DNA of 64,000 bases. Source: Roseihalotalea indica (GTDB lineage: Bacteria > Bacteroidota > Bacteroidia > Cytophagales > Cyclobacteriaceae). The DNA lies in the NCBI RefSeq assembly GCF_022458895.1, contig NZ_JAINFL010000010.1, positions 124,001-188,000 of the forward strand, given 5' to 3'. Below the pieces are notes generated by a model, which saw nothing but the letters and a program-made list of their open reading frames with translations, was not told the DNA's origin and searched no databases. The position numbers and the translations under genes are program-made. How positions within the stretch are numbered: the stretch's first letter is position 1; each line of letters begins with the position of its first letter. Shown piece after piece: positions 16,796-25,684 of this stretch.

Positions 16796-17734
16796 TTAAT
16801 GCGTTTGCAGAGCACATTTTTCACCCAGCACTTCAAACTGAATGGTGATATGATCGATATGAAACGCTGTTAACTGTTCCTGAACTTTAACTCTCAGGTC
16901 TGAAAGTTCATTCAGCCGTTTGTCTTCTTCCAGCACCAGATGTACCGATAGAATGTGATACTGTCCGTCCATAGTCCACAAATGAGTATCATGAATATCT
17001 ACTACGCCATCCAGAGAGCGTAAGGTCTGGCGAATACTTTCAATATCCATATTTTCAGGGGTAGCCTGAAGAAAGATTCTCAGCACCTTTCGAAGGTTTT
17101 TGAAGGCATTCCACAAGATGAAAAGGGCTATTCCAACGGAAAGGAGCGGATCAATCAATGCCCAATCCGTTAGCATCATAACAATACTTCCAACCAAAAC
17201 CGCTACCCACCCTAGTGCATCCTCCAGCAGGTGAAGCATCACCGTTCGTTGATTGATAGAATCGCTGCTTTTCTTTAGGCGTAATACGGCGGCACCATTC
17301 ATCAACACTCCTACTATTGCCAGATAGAGCATACCCTGGTAATCAACTGGCTCTGGATTTAGTAAACGCGGCACACTTTCATAAATAATAATGATCGAGC
17401 CAACCAGCAGTATAATCGCATTGATTAGCGCGCTGAGTGGAGAGAATCGTTTATACCCAAAGGAAAATGTTTTACTCCTTCCCTTCTGGGCATAATTTTC
17501 CAGAAACAGCGATGAGCCAATAGCAAAAGTGTCACCCAGATCGTGTATGGCATCTGCTAAAATGGCCATTGAATTCGTAAAAATCCCCCCGATAAACTCA
17601 ATGATGGTAAAAGTGAGATTCAGAAAAAATGCCACCTTCAGGTTGCTGGTGATCGAGTGCGCATGTGCATGATCGTGTCCATGAGCATGGTCGTGGTGGG
17701 AATGATTATGCGAATGGTGGTGGGTTTCCTTCAT
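16796..17734 (-). CDS. Cation diffusion facilitator (zinc/cadmium/cobalt efflux), CzcD/ZitB-like
   Basis: The 312-residue CDF protein has a His-rich N-terminus (HHHSHNHSHHDHAHGHDHAHAH) and six membrane segments. Metal-site motifs are HxxxD in ILADAIHDLGD (TM2) and HxxxD in LHLLEDALGW (TM5). A cytoplasmic ferredoxin-like domain follows from about residue 215 (ESIRQTLRSLDGVVDIHDTHLWTMDG). It should export Zn2+ or related divalent metals from the cytoplasm in exchange for protons. Length and motifs are complete. It is transcribed towards the short CDF-like gene with a 139-base gap. No regulator gene is seen nearby. Confidence 0.92.
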   Translation of the reverse strand: MKETHHHSHNHSHHDHAHGHDHAHAHSITSNLKVAFFLNLTFTIIEFIGGIFTNSMAILADAIHDLGDTFAIGSSLFLENYAQKGRSKTFSFGYKRFSPLSALINAIILLVGSIIIIYESVPRLLNPEPVDYQGMLYLAIVGVLMNGAAVLRLKKSSDSINQRTVMLHLLEDALGWVAVLVGSIVMMLTDWALIDPLLSVGIALFILWNAFKNLRKVLRIFLQATPENMDIESIRQTLRSLDGVVDIHDTHLWTMDGQYHILSVHLVLEEDKRLNELSDLRVKVQEQLTAFHIDHITIQFEVLGEKCALQTH

Positions 17735-17845
17735 TGCTGGTGCTAATATCTGCTATTTGTAAAGATAAACTTTCGGTAGGTCAATTCGTTAGGAATACTA
17801 CACATCTTTATTTTTTAACGTTTTAACTTTTTTAAACTAGCTATT

Positions 17846-18667
17846 ATGAGTGTCACTAGCCAAGCTTTACCAGCCACCAAGAAGTGGGTGGAACGTTTTG
17901 CTCGTTTTGGATATGCTGCCAAAGGAGCTATTTATGTTATTATCGGAATTTTAGCAGCCATGGCTGCTTTTGGAGGTAGCGGTGGTCAAACTACCGGTCG
18001 CTCCGGAGCCTTTAAAGAAATTGCCCAACAGCCTTTTGGCCAGATTCTTTTAGGGCTGGTTGCCATCGGTTTTGTTGGGTATGCCATCTGGCGTTTTATT
18101 CAGGCCTTTCAGGATGCCGAACATGAGGGAACCGATACCAAAGGAATTATCATCCGGATTGGTTATGCGCTGAGCGGATTGTTGTATGGCTATTTTGCCT
18201 ATTATGCTTTCCAAATGATCACCGGTTCGGGCGGATCATCCAGCGGCGGCGGTAACCAGTTTATCGTCTCTAAGCTACTACAGCAACCTTTTGGGCAGTT
18301 TTTGGTGGCTGTTTTTGCCGCTACCATTCTGGCAAAGGGAATCTATCAGTTGCATAAAGCTACTTCTGGCAAGTATTTGCAGGATGTAAAAGTATCTCAC
18401 CTGAAAAAAGAACTAAAAGACACCTACCGCAAACTAGGTAAGTTCGGACTGATTGCCCGGGCGCTTGTTTTTGGAATCATCAGTTTCTTTTTAGGGAAAG
18501 CAGCCTTTACGGCTAACCCTTCGGAAGCGAAAGGTACAGAAGGTGCTTTTGATTTTCTGGTAGCCGAAGGCGGCCCAATTGTGATGGGACTGGTCGCAAT
18601 AGGCTTTATCGCTTATGGAATCTTTGAGTTTTTTAAATCGAAGTACAAGCCCATACGAACTAACTAG
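17846..18667 (+). CDS. DUF1206 domain membrane protein
   Basis: The 273-residue protein consists of three repeats, each a pair of membrane segments starting with an R/K-xGYxAxGxVY-type motif: RFGYAAKGAIYVIIG near residue 20, RIGYALSGLLYGYF near 110 and KFGLIARALVFGII near 195. This triplicated pattern is the hallmark of DUF1206. The function of the family is not known to me. It is divergently transcribed from the CDF gene, with 111 bases between the two starts, and converges on the aldo/keto reductase gene with a shared hairpin at 18685-18737. It appears monocistronic. Confidence 0.85.
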   Translation: MSVTSQALPATKKWVERFARFGYAAKGAIYVIIGILAAMAAFGGSGGQTTGRSGAFKEIAQQPFGQILLGLVAIGFVGYAIWRFIQAFQDAEHEGTDTKGIIIRIGYALSGLLYGYFAYYAFQMITGSGGSSSGGGNQFIVSKLLQQPFGQFLVAVFAATILAKGIYQLHKATSGKYLQDVKVSHLKKELKDTYRKLGKFGLIARALVFGIISFFLGKAAFTANPSEAKGTEGAFDFLVAEGGPIVMGLVAIGFIAYGIFEFFKSKYKPIRTN

Positions 18668-18684
18668 GTTTTAGATATTGGTAA

Positions 18685-18737
18685 GGGGGATTAAGTATTG
18701 GATCGCTATACAAAAGCATTACCCAATACCTATCCCC
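18685..18737. terminator. Bidirectional hairpin between convergent genes
   Basis: GGGGG and GTATTGG at 18685-18701 pair with CCAATAC and CCCC at 18723-18737, giving an imperfect stem in the 78-base gap between two convergent genes. T tracts are poor, so it may act as an end-protecting structure rather than a classical terminator. Confidence 0.5.
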
Positions 18738-18745
18738 TGTTTCAA

Positions 18746-19738
18746 TTACCTAATTCGTGACTCGCTCTGCCACATATCGGCATTATTACCCAAAGCCTCT
18801 TTCAGAGGATCGGTAATCTGACTGAGCTCCTGAATAATTTCATCCGAAAGCTGTACTTTCATAGCAGCCACGTTATCTTTTACCTGCTTTACGTTTCTGC
18901 CCCCCACAATAATACTTCCCATGCCAGGCTGAGCCAGCAACCAGGCCATACTCAATTGCGCCATTGGTACGCCTTCGCGCTCAGCTACCTGGCGAATCTG
19001 ATCAATGGCTTCAAAAGTTTTTTCTTCCTGCCCTGCATCAGTGTGACGAGCCTGCGGACGCTGAGAAGAAAAATGGCGGGATCGTGCCCGGTCGTCCGGC
19101 ACATCATCCGGACTATTAAACTTTCCGGCCAGCAAGCCCTGCATAATAGAGGAGTAGCTTAGCACCGGCACATTATTTTGCAGACATAGCGGAAGAATAT
19201 CGTACTCAATAGCCCGCCAGATCAAATTATAAGGTAGCTGATTGCTGGAAATTTCTTCCGTCACCTCCAGGGCCTCGGTCAAATCCTGATATCCAAAGTT
19301 GGATACCCCAAACGCTCTGATTTTCCCTTCCTGCTTCAAATCCATCAAAGCCCGCATAGTATCTTCCACCGGAAGTGCGTGGTTTGGCCAGTGAAGTTGC
19401 AGCAAATCCAAACGATCTGTTTTGAGTGCTTTAATTCGCGCTTCGCAGGCTTTCTTTACATCATCGTACGCAAAATCATCAGGAACAATTTTGGTGGCAA
19501 TCACAATTCGGTCATACACGTCACCCAACGCTTTATGGATCATCCGCTCAGATTCGCCGTTGCCATACATCTGGGCGGTATCAAAAAAAGTAATGCCTTG
19601 TTCGTAGGCTTCCCGTAGGGCAGCGAGTGAGTCTTTTTCTTCCTGGTGCCCCCAGTTAAATCCGCCGACAATGGCCCAGGCACCAAAGGCCATGCGGGTG
19701 ACGGTAAGATCGCTGTGGGGTAATGTGATAGATTGCAT
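18746..19738 (-). CDS. Aldo/keto reductase
   Basis: The 330-residue TIM-barrel oxidoreductase has the catalytic Asp and Tyr in FDTAQMYGNGESERMIHKAL (about 50-70), the Lys in IVIATKI, the His in LLQLHWPN and the NADPH-binding C-terminal part SIIVGGRNVKQVKDN. It belongs to the group that includes YajO, Tas and IolS-like reductases. It should reduce an aldehyde or ketone with NADPH in the cytoplasm; the substrate is unknown. The start at 19738 gives the typical MQSITLPHSDLTVTRMAFGAW beginning. The 120-base gap to the divergent LVIVD gene presumably holds promoters for both. Confidence 0.9.
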   Translation of the reverse strand: MQSITLPHSDLTVTRMAFGAWAIVGGFNWGHQEEKDSLAALREAYEQGITFFDTAQMYGNGESERMIHKALGDVYDRIVIATKIVPDDFAYDDVKKACEARIKALKTDRLDLLQLHWPNHALPVEDTMRALMDLKQEGKIRAFGVSNFGYQDLTEALEVTEEISSNQLPYNLIWRAIEYDILPLCLQNNVPVLSYSSIMQGLLAGKFNSPDDVPDDRARSRHFSSQRPQARHTDAGQEEKTFEAIDQIRQVAEREGVPMAQLSMAWLLAQPGMGSIIVGGRNVKQVKDNVAAMKVQLSDEIIQELSQITDPLKEALGNNADMWQSESRIR

Positions 19739-19858
19739 ACTTAAAATTTTTAACAGATTGATAGTATAATTTGGCCTATATTTTGTACGTTACCTAAGTA
19801 CTAAAACAGCGGGTGTATGAATTGACAAGTTATCACTTTTTACTTAATCAATTCACCC

Positions 19859-21202
19859 ATGAACACCTTTTATGCACTCTCTCTGATCCGGAGGTCTCTG
19901 ATTGTTCGTTTTGCTCCTGCATTGGTTGGCTTGGGTCTGTTATCACAATGTACAGACCAGGTTACGTCTACGGTTCGCTTTCATCGCATGACTCCCGTGT
20001 ATACTACCACACAGGAGATTCGGGATGCTGTTTCGGTACAGCCGCCTCAGGCCATCCGGGGTACCGGAAAGATTTTTACGCATGGTTCGTATCTATTTCT
20101 GAATCAACCCGGGGACGGAGTGCATATTATTAATAATGCTGATCCGACCAATCCTCAAAGTATCAGCTTCATCAATATCCCCGGTAACTATGACCTGGCC
20201 GTACAGGGAGATATCATGTATGCCGATAGCTATATTGACCTGCTGGCCATCGACATCAGCAATCCAGAGGCCATACGGGTACTACACCGGGAAGAAAATG
20301 TTTTTCCTCAATTTAATAGTTTTGGCTTCTACCCGGATGCAGAAAAAGGAGTGGTTACTCGCTGGGAAGAAGTAGATGTGGTACAAACTTTTGAAGGTGA
20401 AATAGACGGATCTATGTGGGAGCCCGGTGTATATCAGTACATTGACCACCTGGATATTGCCGAGTATGCGCGCTATGATTTTGTAGAGCAATCAAACGTA
20501 CCGGTATGGGAGATGAATAATGCTAATGTGACCCCGGTAGGCCGGGGTGGTTCCATGTCTCGTTTTGCCGTGAGTGGCGAGCATCTGTATACCATTGATG
20601 ACAGCAATCTGCAGGTTTTTGACATCTCTTCGGCCTCAACTCCTACATCGGTAAATGAAATGATGGTTGACTTCATGATTGAGACAATCTATCCTCATGA
20701 CAATAAGCTATACATTGGTGCACAAAACGGAATGTACATTTATGACAAAACCGTTCCCGAGTCTCCTATGCTATTGTCCTCTTACTGGCACGCTACCAGT
20801 TGCGACCCGGTAGTAGCTAACGATACTTTGGCGTACGTTACGCTCCGTACCGGTGATGCCTGCGAGGGTGATCAAAATGTGCTGGAAGTGGTAGACGTAA
20901 AAGACGCAAGAGCTCCTTATGAAACCGCTCGTTATGAGATGGAACATCCCCATGGCTTAGGGCTGGATGGCACCACACTTTTTGTTTGTGAAGGTGAATT
21001 TGGCGTGAAAGTATTTGATGTCACCCATACCTATGAAATTTCGGATTATCTGATTTCACGTATTGAGGGAATTTACGCTTATGATGTAATCGCCCATGAT
21101 AACCACCTGTTAGTAATTGCCGAAGATGGTGTGTATCAGTACGATTATTCTGACCCTGAGCATATTGTTCAGCTTAGTAAAATGACTCGCCTGGCATTAT
21201 AA
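19859..21202 (+). CDS. LVIVD-repeat lipoprotein, module copy 1
   Basis: The 447-residue protein has a basic-hydrophobic signal and a probable lipidation cysteine at Cys31 (LGLLSQC), so it is likely membrane-anchored and exported. The body holds repeated propeller-like units of LVIVD type: GVHIINNADPTNPQSISFINIPG, LLAIDISNP, LQVFDISSASTPTSVNE, MYIYDKTVPESP, LEVVDVKDARAPYETA, VKVFDVT. The protein encoded at 22107-23447 is homologous over the full length, with Cys31 at the same position. It is followed by a hairpin and then a small barrel-like gene, and the same gene order recurs in copy 2. The biochemical role is unknown; a beta-propeller binding platform is plausible. Confidence 0.85.
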   Translation: MNTFYALSLIRRSLIVRFAPALVGLGLLSQCTDQVTSTVRFHRMTPVYTTTQEIRDAVSVQPPQAIRGTGKIFTHGSYLFLNQPGDGVHIINNADPTNPQSISFINIPGNYDLAVQGDIMYADSYIDLLAIDISNPEAIRVLHREENVFPQFNSFGFYPDAEKGVVTRWEEVDVVQTFEGEIDGSMWEPGVYQYIDHLDIAEYARYDFVEQSNVPVWEMNNANVTPVGRGGSMSRFAVSGEHLYTIDDSNLQVFDISSASTPTSVNEMMVDFMIETIYPHDNKLYIGAQNGMYIYDKTVPESPMLLSSYWHATSCDPVVANDTLAYVTLRTGDACEGDQNVLEVVDVKDARAPYETARYEMEHPHGLGLDGTTLFVCEGEFGVKVFDVTHTYEISDYLISRIEGIYAYDVIAHDNHLLVIAEDGVYQYDYSDPEHIVQLSKMTRLAL

Positions 21203-21214
21203 TTTCATTTTTGC

Positions 21215-21240
21215 AGAGAGCCTGACCTTTCAGGCTCTCT
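21215..21240 (+). terminator. Intercistronic hairpin, module copy 1
   Basis: A perfect 11-bp stem (AGAGAGCCTGA with TCAGGCTCTCT) encloses a CCTT loop 12 bases after the lipoprotein stop and is followed by only TTTACC. It sits 23 bases before the next start codon, so it may act as a partial terminator or as an mRNA-stabilising structure between the two genes. Confidence 0.7.
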
Positions 21241-21263
21241 TTACCTTCCTAACGCTCCTTTCC

Positions 21264-22022
21264 ATGAAGATTGCGCTGTATTTTTATGTAGTGTTACTAC
21301 TATGCATCACCCTACCGGCTACGGCTCAGGAAGCTCCGCCCGAGCGCCAGGAAGTAACGGTGTACCTGAAAAATGGTAAAACTATTCATGGGTACGAGAC
21401 CCTTTCGCCATTCAAGGGTTATCTGACGATTGATATTGATGAGTTTACCCAGGATCATATCCCTTACAAAAAAATTGATCATATCCATTATGGCCCTCCC
21501 CTACCCGAACCACCTCAAATAACCTGGGAAACGGAGCACACTTTTTTTCTTTCCGTAAGCGCCGGGATACAGTTTGGCAGCACCAACTCCGGTAACAGCC
21601 GGGCAGCAGCCAGTTTTGTAGCCGGTTACTTTTTTCATCCTCTGCTTCAGCCAGGCATCGGCATTGGATTTGAACAATACGATCCTATCCAAACCACTAC
21701 GTTACTTGTTCGGGTACAAGGTGTACTTACTAAAAAGAAATGGTCGCCTTACTACTTTCTGGAAGTAGGTGCCAGTAAAGCTAATACCCAAACCTGGAAC
21801 TATAATGTGCAGTACCACCATGCCAAAGGTGGTTTTATGATGCATCCGGGTCTGGGTTACCAGCGTAGCTTTCGCAGTGGTGCTATCTCCTTTGGGCTGG
21901 GCTATCGTATTCAACAGGCCGAGCTAGATTACTCTGTAGATGATTTCTGGGGCGGCTCTCTCCGAGTACAGGAAGAACTTACCTATCGCCGGGTAACTAC
22001 TATGATCGGGCTCACGTTTTAG
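21264..22022 (+). CDS. Outer-membrane barrel-like protein, module copy 1
   Basis: The 252-residue protein has a clear signal peptide ending in ATAQ (about residue 22). A small beta-rich region follows, VTVYLKNGKTIHGYE...GYLTIDIDEFTQDHIPYKKIDHIHYG. The remainder is alternating amphipathic strands rich in Gly and aromatics (SAGIQFGSTNSG, GIGIGFEQYDP, YYFLEVGASKAN, GAISFGLGYRIQQAELDYS) ending in TTMIGLTF, with the C-terminal Phe common in outer-membrane barrels. It is homologous to the protein at 23529-24278. It is transcribed after the LVIVD lipoprotein gene, and the pairing is repeated, so the two products probably work together at the outer membrane. Function unknown. Confidence 0.75.
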   Translation: MKIALYFYVVLLLCITLPATAQEAPPERQEVTVYLKNGKTIHGYETLSPFKGYLTIDIDEFTQDHIPYKKIDHIHYGPPLPEPPQITWETEHTFFLSVSAGIQFGSTNSGNSRAAASFVAGYFFHPLLQPGIGIGFEQYDPIQTTTLLVRVQGVLTKKKWSPYYFLEVGASKANTQTWNYNVQYHHAKGGFMMHPGLGYQRSFRSGAISFGLGYRIQQAELDYSVDDFWGGSLRVQEELTYRRVTTMIGLTF

Positions 22023-22106
22023 TTTTTAAACTTTTATCTTTCATTCCAACGCGGTGGTTACTTAGTGTGTCTAGGTAGTAACATCATCACTTAGATATCC
22101 ACTGCT

Positions 22107-23447
22107 ATGAAACATGTATCCTACGCTCGTCCATTCCGGTACCACTACTTATTCATTCAGGTAATCGCCTTAGGCTGCCTGCTGACCCTGGCCCGATGCA
22201 CCGATAAGGTAGAAGTTACCCGCACCTACCGCTATATGAAGCCGGTTTATATGACTACCAATGAACTACGCAGTTCTTTCGCCATTGAGCCGCCTCAGAC
22301 ACTCAGCACTACAGGAAAAATTTATTACTTAGCTCCCTATCTGCTTATTAACAAACCCGGCGAAGGTATTCATGTCATCGATAATTCTGACCCAGCCAAT
22401 CCGGTTAACTTGAGCTTTATCAACATTCCGGGAAACTACGATATGGCTGCTAAGGGCACCACCCTCTACGCTGACAGCTTCATTGATTTGCTAGCGCTGG
22501 ATATTAGCGACTTAGACCATGTACAAATCACGAAGCGCGTGGAGAATGTATTCCCTCGCTACAATAGCTGGGCTACCATGATTGATGGCGAAGATGTTGT
22601 CTTGACGGATTGGGTAGAAGAAGAGGTGGTGGAAGTGATGGAAGGAGACCTGGATGAATTTGCTCCGGGACTGTATCGTTATCAGGAAGGTATTGTGATG
22701 AATGATTGGGCCTCTTTTGAGAAATTATCGTCTTTTGCTAATACAGATAGAGCAGCAGCGGGCGGTAGTGGACAGGCCGAAGCTGGCGTGGGAGGTTCTA
22801 TGGCCCGCTTTGCTATTTCCGGTGAGCGACTGTATACCGTAGATGATAGTGACCTACAGGTATTTGATATTTCTCAGTTGGATGATCCGGAAGGAATCAA
22901 TAAAACGAACATAGCTTTTAGTATTGAAACCATCTTTCCCTATAAAGACAAGCTTTTCATTGGCTCCCAAATCGGGATGTTCATTTATGATATCAGTAAT
23001 CCTGATAACCCGGTGCAGGAATCTGAGTTTACTCACATGCGGAGCTGCGATCCGGTAGTGGCTAATGACAGTTTGGCGTATGTCACCTTACGGGATGGTA
23101 GCGAATGCTGGGGAGGTAACAATGTCTTAGAGGTAGTGGATATAGAAAACGTGAATAACCCGCAATTGGTAGCCACTTTCCAGATGGAACATCCCCACGG
23201 GCTGGGCATTGACGGCACATTGCTATTCATCTGTGAAGGTGAGTTCGGTCTAAAGATTTTTGACGCTACTGATACCCAGTCTATTTCCGAAAACCTGCTG
23301 GCTAATATTGATAATATTCATGCATTTGACGTAATCCCTTTAGGTGGAGTACTGATGGTTATTGGGCAAGATGGCCTGTATCAATACGATTACAGTGATC
23401 CCAACAATATTGAATTGTTAAGTAAAATGACGTTGGCTGCTCTATAA
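22107..23447 (+). CDS. LVIVD-repeat lipoprotein, module copy 2
   Basis: This 446-residue paralogue of the protein at 19859-21202 has the signal peptide and lipidation cysteine at Cys31 (LLTLARC, an unusual Arg before Cys). LVIVD-type repeats include GIHVIDNSDPANPVNLSFINIPG, LLALDISDLDHV, LQVFDISQLDDPEGINK, MFIYDISNPDNPVQ, LEVVDIENVNNPQLVA and LKIFDATDTQ. Alignable stretches such as ETIFPYKDKLFIGSQIGMFIYD and RSCDPVVANDSLAYVTLRDG match copy 1 closely. The region around residues 200-230 differs by a Gly/Ala-rich insertion. It is the first gene of the second module; 84 bases separate it from the first module. Confidence 0.85.
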   Translation: MKHVSYARPFRYHYLFIQVIALGCLLTLARCTDKVEVTRTYRYMKPVYMTTNELRSSFAIEPPQTLSTTGKIYYLAPYLLINKPGEGIHVIDNSDPANPVNLSFINIPGNYDMAAKGTTLYADSFIDLLALDISDLDHVQITKRVENVFPRYNSWATMIDGEDVVLTDWVEEEVVEVMEGDLDEFAPGLYRYQEGIVMNDWASFEKLSSFANTDRAAAGGSGQAEAGVGGSMARFAISGERLYTVDDSDLQVFDISQLDDPEGINKTNIAFSIETIFPYKDKLFIGSQIGMFIYDISNPDNPVQESEFTHMRSCDPVVANDSLAYVTLRDGSECWGGNNVLEVVDIENVNNPQLVATFQMEHPHGLGIDGTLLFICEGEFGLKIFDATDTQSISENLLANIDNIHAFDVIPLGGVLMVIGQDGLYQYDYSDPNNIELLSKMTLAAL

Positions 23448-23460
23448 GATATTGTCTAAT

Positions 23461-23512
23461 CCGCAGAAATCGCCAGACTTCTTAGCCTAAAAAGTCTGGG
23501 TGGTTTTTGCGG
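23461..23512 (+). terminator. Intercistronic hairpin, module copy 2
   Basis: CCGCA...CCAGACTT pairs with AAGTCTGG...TGCGG across 52 bases. The hairpin lies 13 bases after the lipoprotein stop and 16 bases before the barrel gene start, the same place as the hairpin of copy 1, although the sequence differs. No T tract follows, so regulation of mRNA stability or partial termination fits better than full termination. Confidence 0.65.
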
Positions 23513-23528
23513 AGTTTACCCATTCGTT

Positions 23529-24278
23529 ATGAAAATTGTTGTACTGGTTTGTTTGTTACTACTCTTTGGAATATCAGCTCCTCTGCTGGCTCAGGATAAA
23601 CCGCCCCTGGTTACGATTTATCTGAAAAACGGGCAAAAAATAGAAGGCTACATGAAAATGTCTATTCATGAAGGCTTTCTTACCTTAGAACACGACTCAT
23701 TATCCCAAACGCACCTGGCTTTTCCTGACATTAAAAAGATATATTTTGGGGAAGTGCCCAACGAAGAGCCTCAACCCTACTATGTGCGGCAGCCTGGCTA
23801 TTTTCACCTTACCGAGCTGGCATTGCAATTTGGTAGTAATGATTATGAAGCCAATGTCACCCCGTCTATTCATACCGTCAACGGCTACGCCTTCTCTCCT
23901 CACCTTATGACCGGTTTAGGGCTGGGCTGGGATCATTACGGAAGCGTAGCCACCCTGCCCATGTATCTAAGCGTTCGCGGTATTATTACCGACCGCAAGG
24001 TCAGCCCCTACTACTTTGCCAATGCGGGGATCAGCCTCGCCTGGCCTACGGATGACCTACCCGATGTTGACTACGACCGGACCCAGGGCGGGCTTTATTT
24101 GCATGGTGGATTGGGTTATCAGATCAACCTGATCCGCTCAGCGCTATTGCTTTCCGTCGGGTACAAATTGCAAAAAACCGATTTTGCATATGACCTCACC
24201 ACCTGGGAGGGCGACACCCATATTGAAGAAAAGCGCACTATCCGCCGACTGACTATCAGTTTTGGTTACTCATTCTGA
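23529..24278 (+). CDS. Outer-membrane barrel-like protein, module copy 2
   Basis: The 249-residue protein has a signal peptide ending in LLAQ, the region VTIYLKNGQKIEGYM...GFLTLEHDSLSQTHLAFPDIKKIYFG, then amphipathic strands (ALQFGSNDYEAN, MTGLGLGWDHYG, YYFANAGISLAW, ALLLSVGYKLQKTDFAYD) and the terminal LTISFGYSF. The layout parallels copy 1 at 21264-22022 throughout, so the two are paralogues from duplication of the two-gene unit. A small outer-membrane barrel is likely from the strand pattern and terminal Phe. The gene ends 1 base before the convergent sulfatase gene, with no clear terminator between them. Confidence 0.75.
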   Translation: MKIVVLVCLLLLFGISAPLLAQDKPPLVTIYLKNGQKIEGYMKMSIHEGFLTLEHDSLSQTHLAFPDIKKIYFGEVPNEEPQPYYVRQPGYFHLTELALQFGSNDYEANVTPSIHTVNGYAFSPHLMTGLGLGWDHYGSVATLPMYLSVRGIITDRKVSPYYFANAGISLAWPTDDLPDVDYDRTQGGLYLHGGLGYQINLIRSALLLSVGYKLQKTDFAYDLTTWEGDTHIEEKRTIRRLTISFGYSF

Positions 24279-24279
24279 G

Positions 24280-25662
24280 CTATTGGGTTTTCTGCAGGAC
24301 CTGATCCATGATCGCTTCCCAATTTTGTAGCGTATCCATCAGGCTTTTTACCCGCTCAGGCTCAGTTGCTGTCAGGTTATGCTGTTCTGATATATCCTGA
24401 GCGAGGTTAAAGAGATAGGTGCTATCCTGCTGAACCAGTAATTTCCAATCACCCTGGCGAGCTGCCCACTGATCGCGGTATCTCCAAAAGATAGTTCGGG
24501 TCTCGGGCGTTTGGCCTTCGGTCAGCAGTTTACTGAAATCAACCCCATCGGTTACGAAGTTTTTGGGCAACTGGCTATTTGCCAGAGAAAGCAGGGTAGG
24601 TAGTATATCCACGCTGACAATGGTAGCATTGGTGGTACCCGCGTCAATCATACCCGGCCAGTAAGCAATGGCCGGAACCCGATGCCCGCCCTCCCATAGT
24701 TGGGTTTTATGCCCCCGCAAAAACCCATTGTTTCCCAATGAGTCTACCCCACCGTTATCTGAACAAAAGAATACCAGGGTGTTTTGGGATAGATTTAGCC
24801 GTTTCAGCGTGCTGAGCACACTACCGACACTTTCATCCATCACCTCTACCATTTCCTGGTAAGCCCCGCGCCGGTCTTCTCGTGAGCCTAGAGCATTAAA
24901 GTTTGTATCCGGAAACCGGTCCGCCGGATCGTTTCGCCCCTGATACGGCCAGTGCGGTGCTTCGTGGGCAATATAAAGGCAGAAGGGCTCCTGCTGATGC
25001 TCTTCCAAGAAGGTGTTGGCATGTTGCGTCAGTAAATCAGTCACGTAGCCTTCTTCCTGTATGGTATCCACCCCATCCCACCAATCATAGATGCCCGCGT
25101 TATCGTAATGGGAATGGTAGTCAATATTCCCGCTGACATAGCCCCGGAAGAAGTCAAATCCCTGGTTCACCGGGTTATATTCCGGGTGATAACCCAAATG
25201 CCATTTTCCGACCATACCGGTGGCATAACCGGCTTGCCTGAGCAATTCGGCAAATGTAACCTGGGTGGTATCCAGTCCGGTTTCCCGCGTCTCGCCCCGC
25301 ACGTAGATCACGCCTTCCATGCCCACCCGCTGCTGGTATTTTCCGGTTAGCAAAGCTGCTCGGGTAGGAGTGCACACCGCACCGTTGCTATGAAAATCGG
25401 TAAATTTTAACCCTGCTTTTGCCAGACTGTCCAGATGGGGTGTTTGGTAAGCGTCCAGATCACCGTAGCCAAGGTCATCTGCCATGATGATCACAAAATT
25501 GGGTGGTGGGGAAGCTGTTTCAGTAGATGATTCACATCCGAAACTCAGCCACCCCAGCAACCCAAAAGTCACAAGGTTTTGAAAGATAATGAAGAAGTTA
25601 GTATAGCCGAAAAGGGTTCTTTTTCCAGTAGAAGAGAAAAGCGTAGCATAGGTTGTGTCCAT
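24280..25662 (-). CDS. Cysteine-type sulfatase lipoprotein
   Basis: The sulfatase has metal-binding NFVIIMADDLGYGD, the formylglycine site CTPTRAALLTGKY (CxPxR, where Cys becomes formylglycine), GKWHLGYHPEYNPVNQGFD and FFCSDNGG. I place the start at 25662 (MDTTYATLF), giving 460 residues, because the longer frame from 25686 overlaps the terminator of the upstream gene. An N-terminal hydrophobic segment ends in LSFGC, a plausible lipidation site, so it likely acts in the periplasm or at the surface on sulfated glycans or aryl sulfates. A maturation enzyme must be encoded elsewhere. The organism also has two sulfotransferases in the polysaccharide cluster. Confidence 0.88.
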   Translation of the reverse strand: MDTTYATLFSSTGKRTLFGYTNFFIIFQNLVTFGLLGWLSFGCESSTETASPPPNFVIIMADDLGYGDLDAYQTPHLDSLAKAGLKFTDFHSNGAVCTPTRAALLTGKYQQRVGMEGVIYVRGETRETGLDTTQVTFAELLRQAGYATGMVGKWHLGYHPEYNPVNQGFDFFRGYVSGNIDYHSHYDNAGIYDWWDGVDTIQEEGYVTDLLTQHANTFLEEHQQEPFCLYIAHEAPHWPYQGRNDPADRFPDTNFNALGSREDRRGAYQEMVEVMDESVGSVLSTLKRLNLSQNTLVFFCSDNGGVDSLGNNGFLRGHKTQLWEGGHRVPAIAYWPGMIDAGTTNATIVSVDILPTLLSLANSQLPKNFVTDGVDFSKLLTEGQTPETRTIFWRYRDQWAARQGDWKLLVQQDSTYLFNLAQDISEQHNLTATEPERVKSLMDTLQNWEAIMDQVLQKTQ

Positions 25663-25684
25663 TGGGGAATTTACAGAACTCCAC

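Noticed and set aside
19739..19858. TATATTTTG before the first LVIVD gene as a -7 promoter element
   Set aside because: The spacing between TA and TTTG is off by one base from TAnnTTTG in either reading, so I did not call it a promoter.
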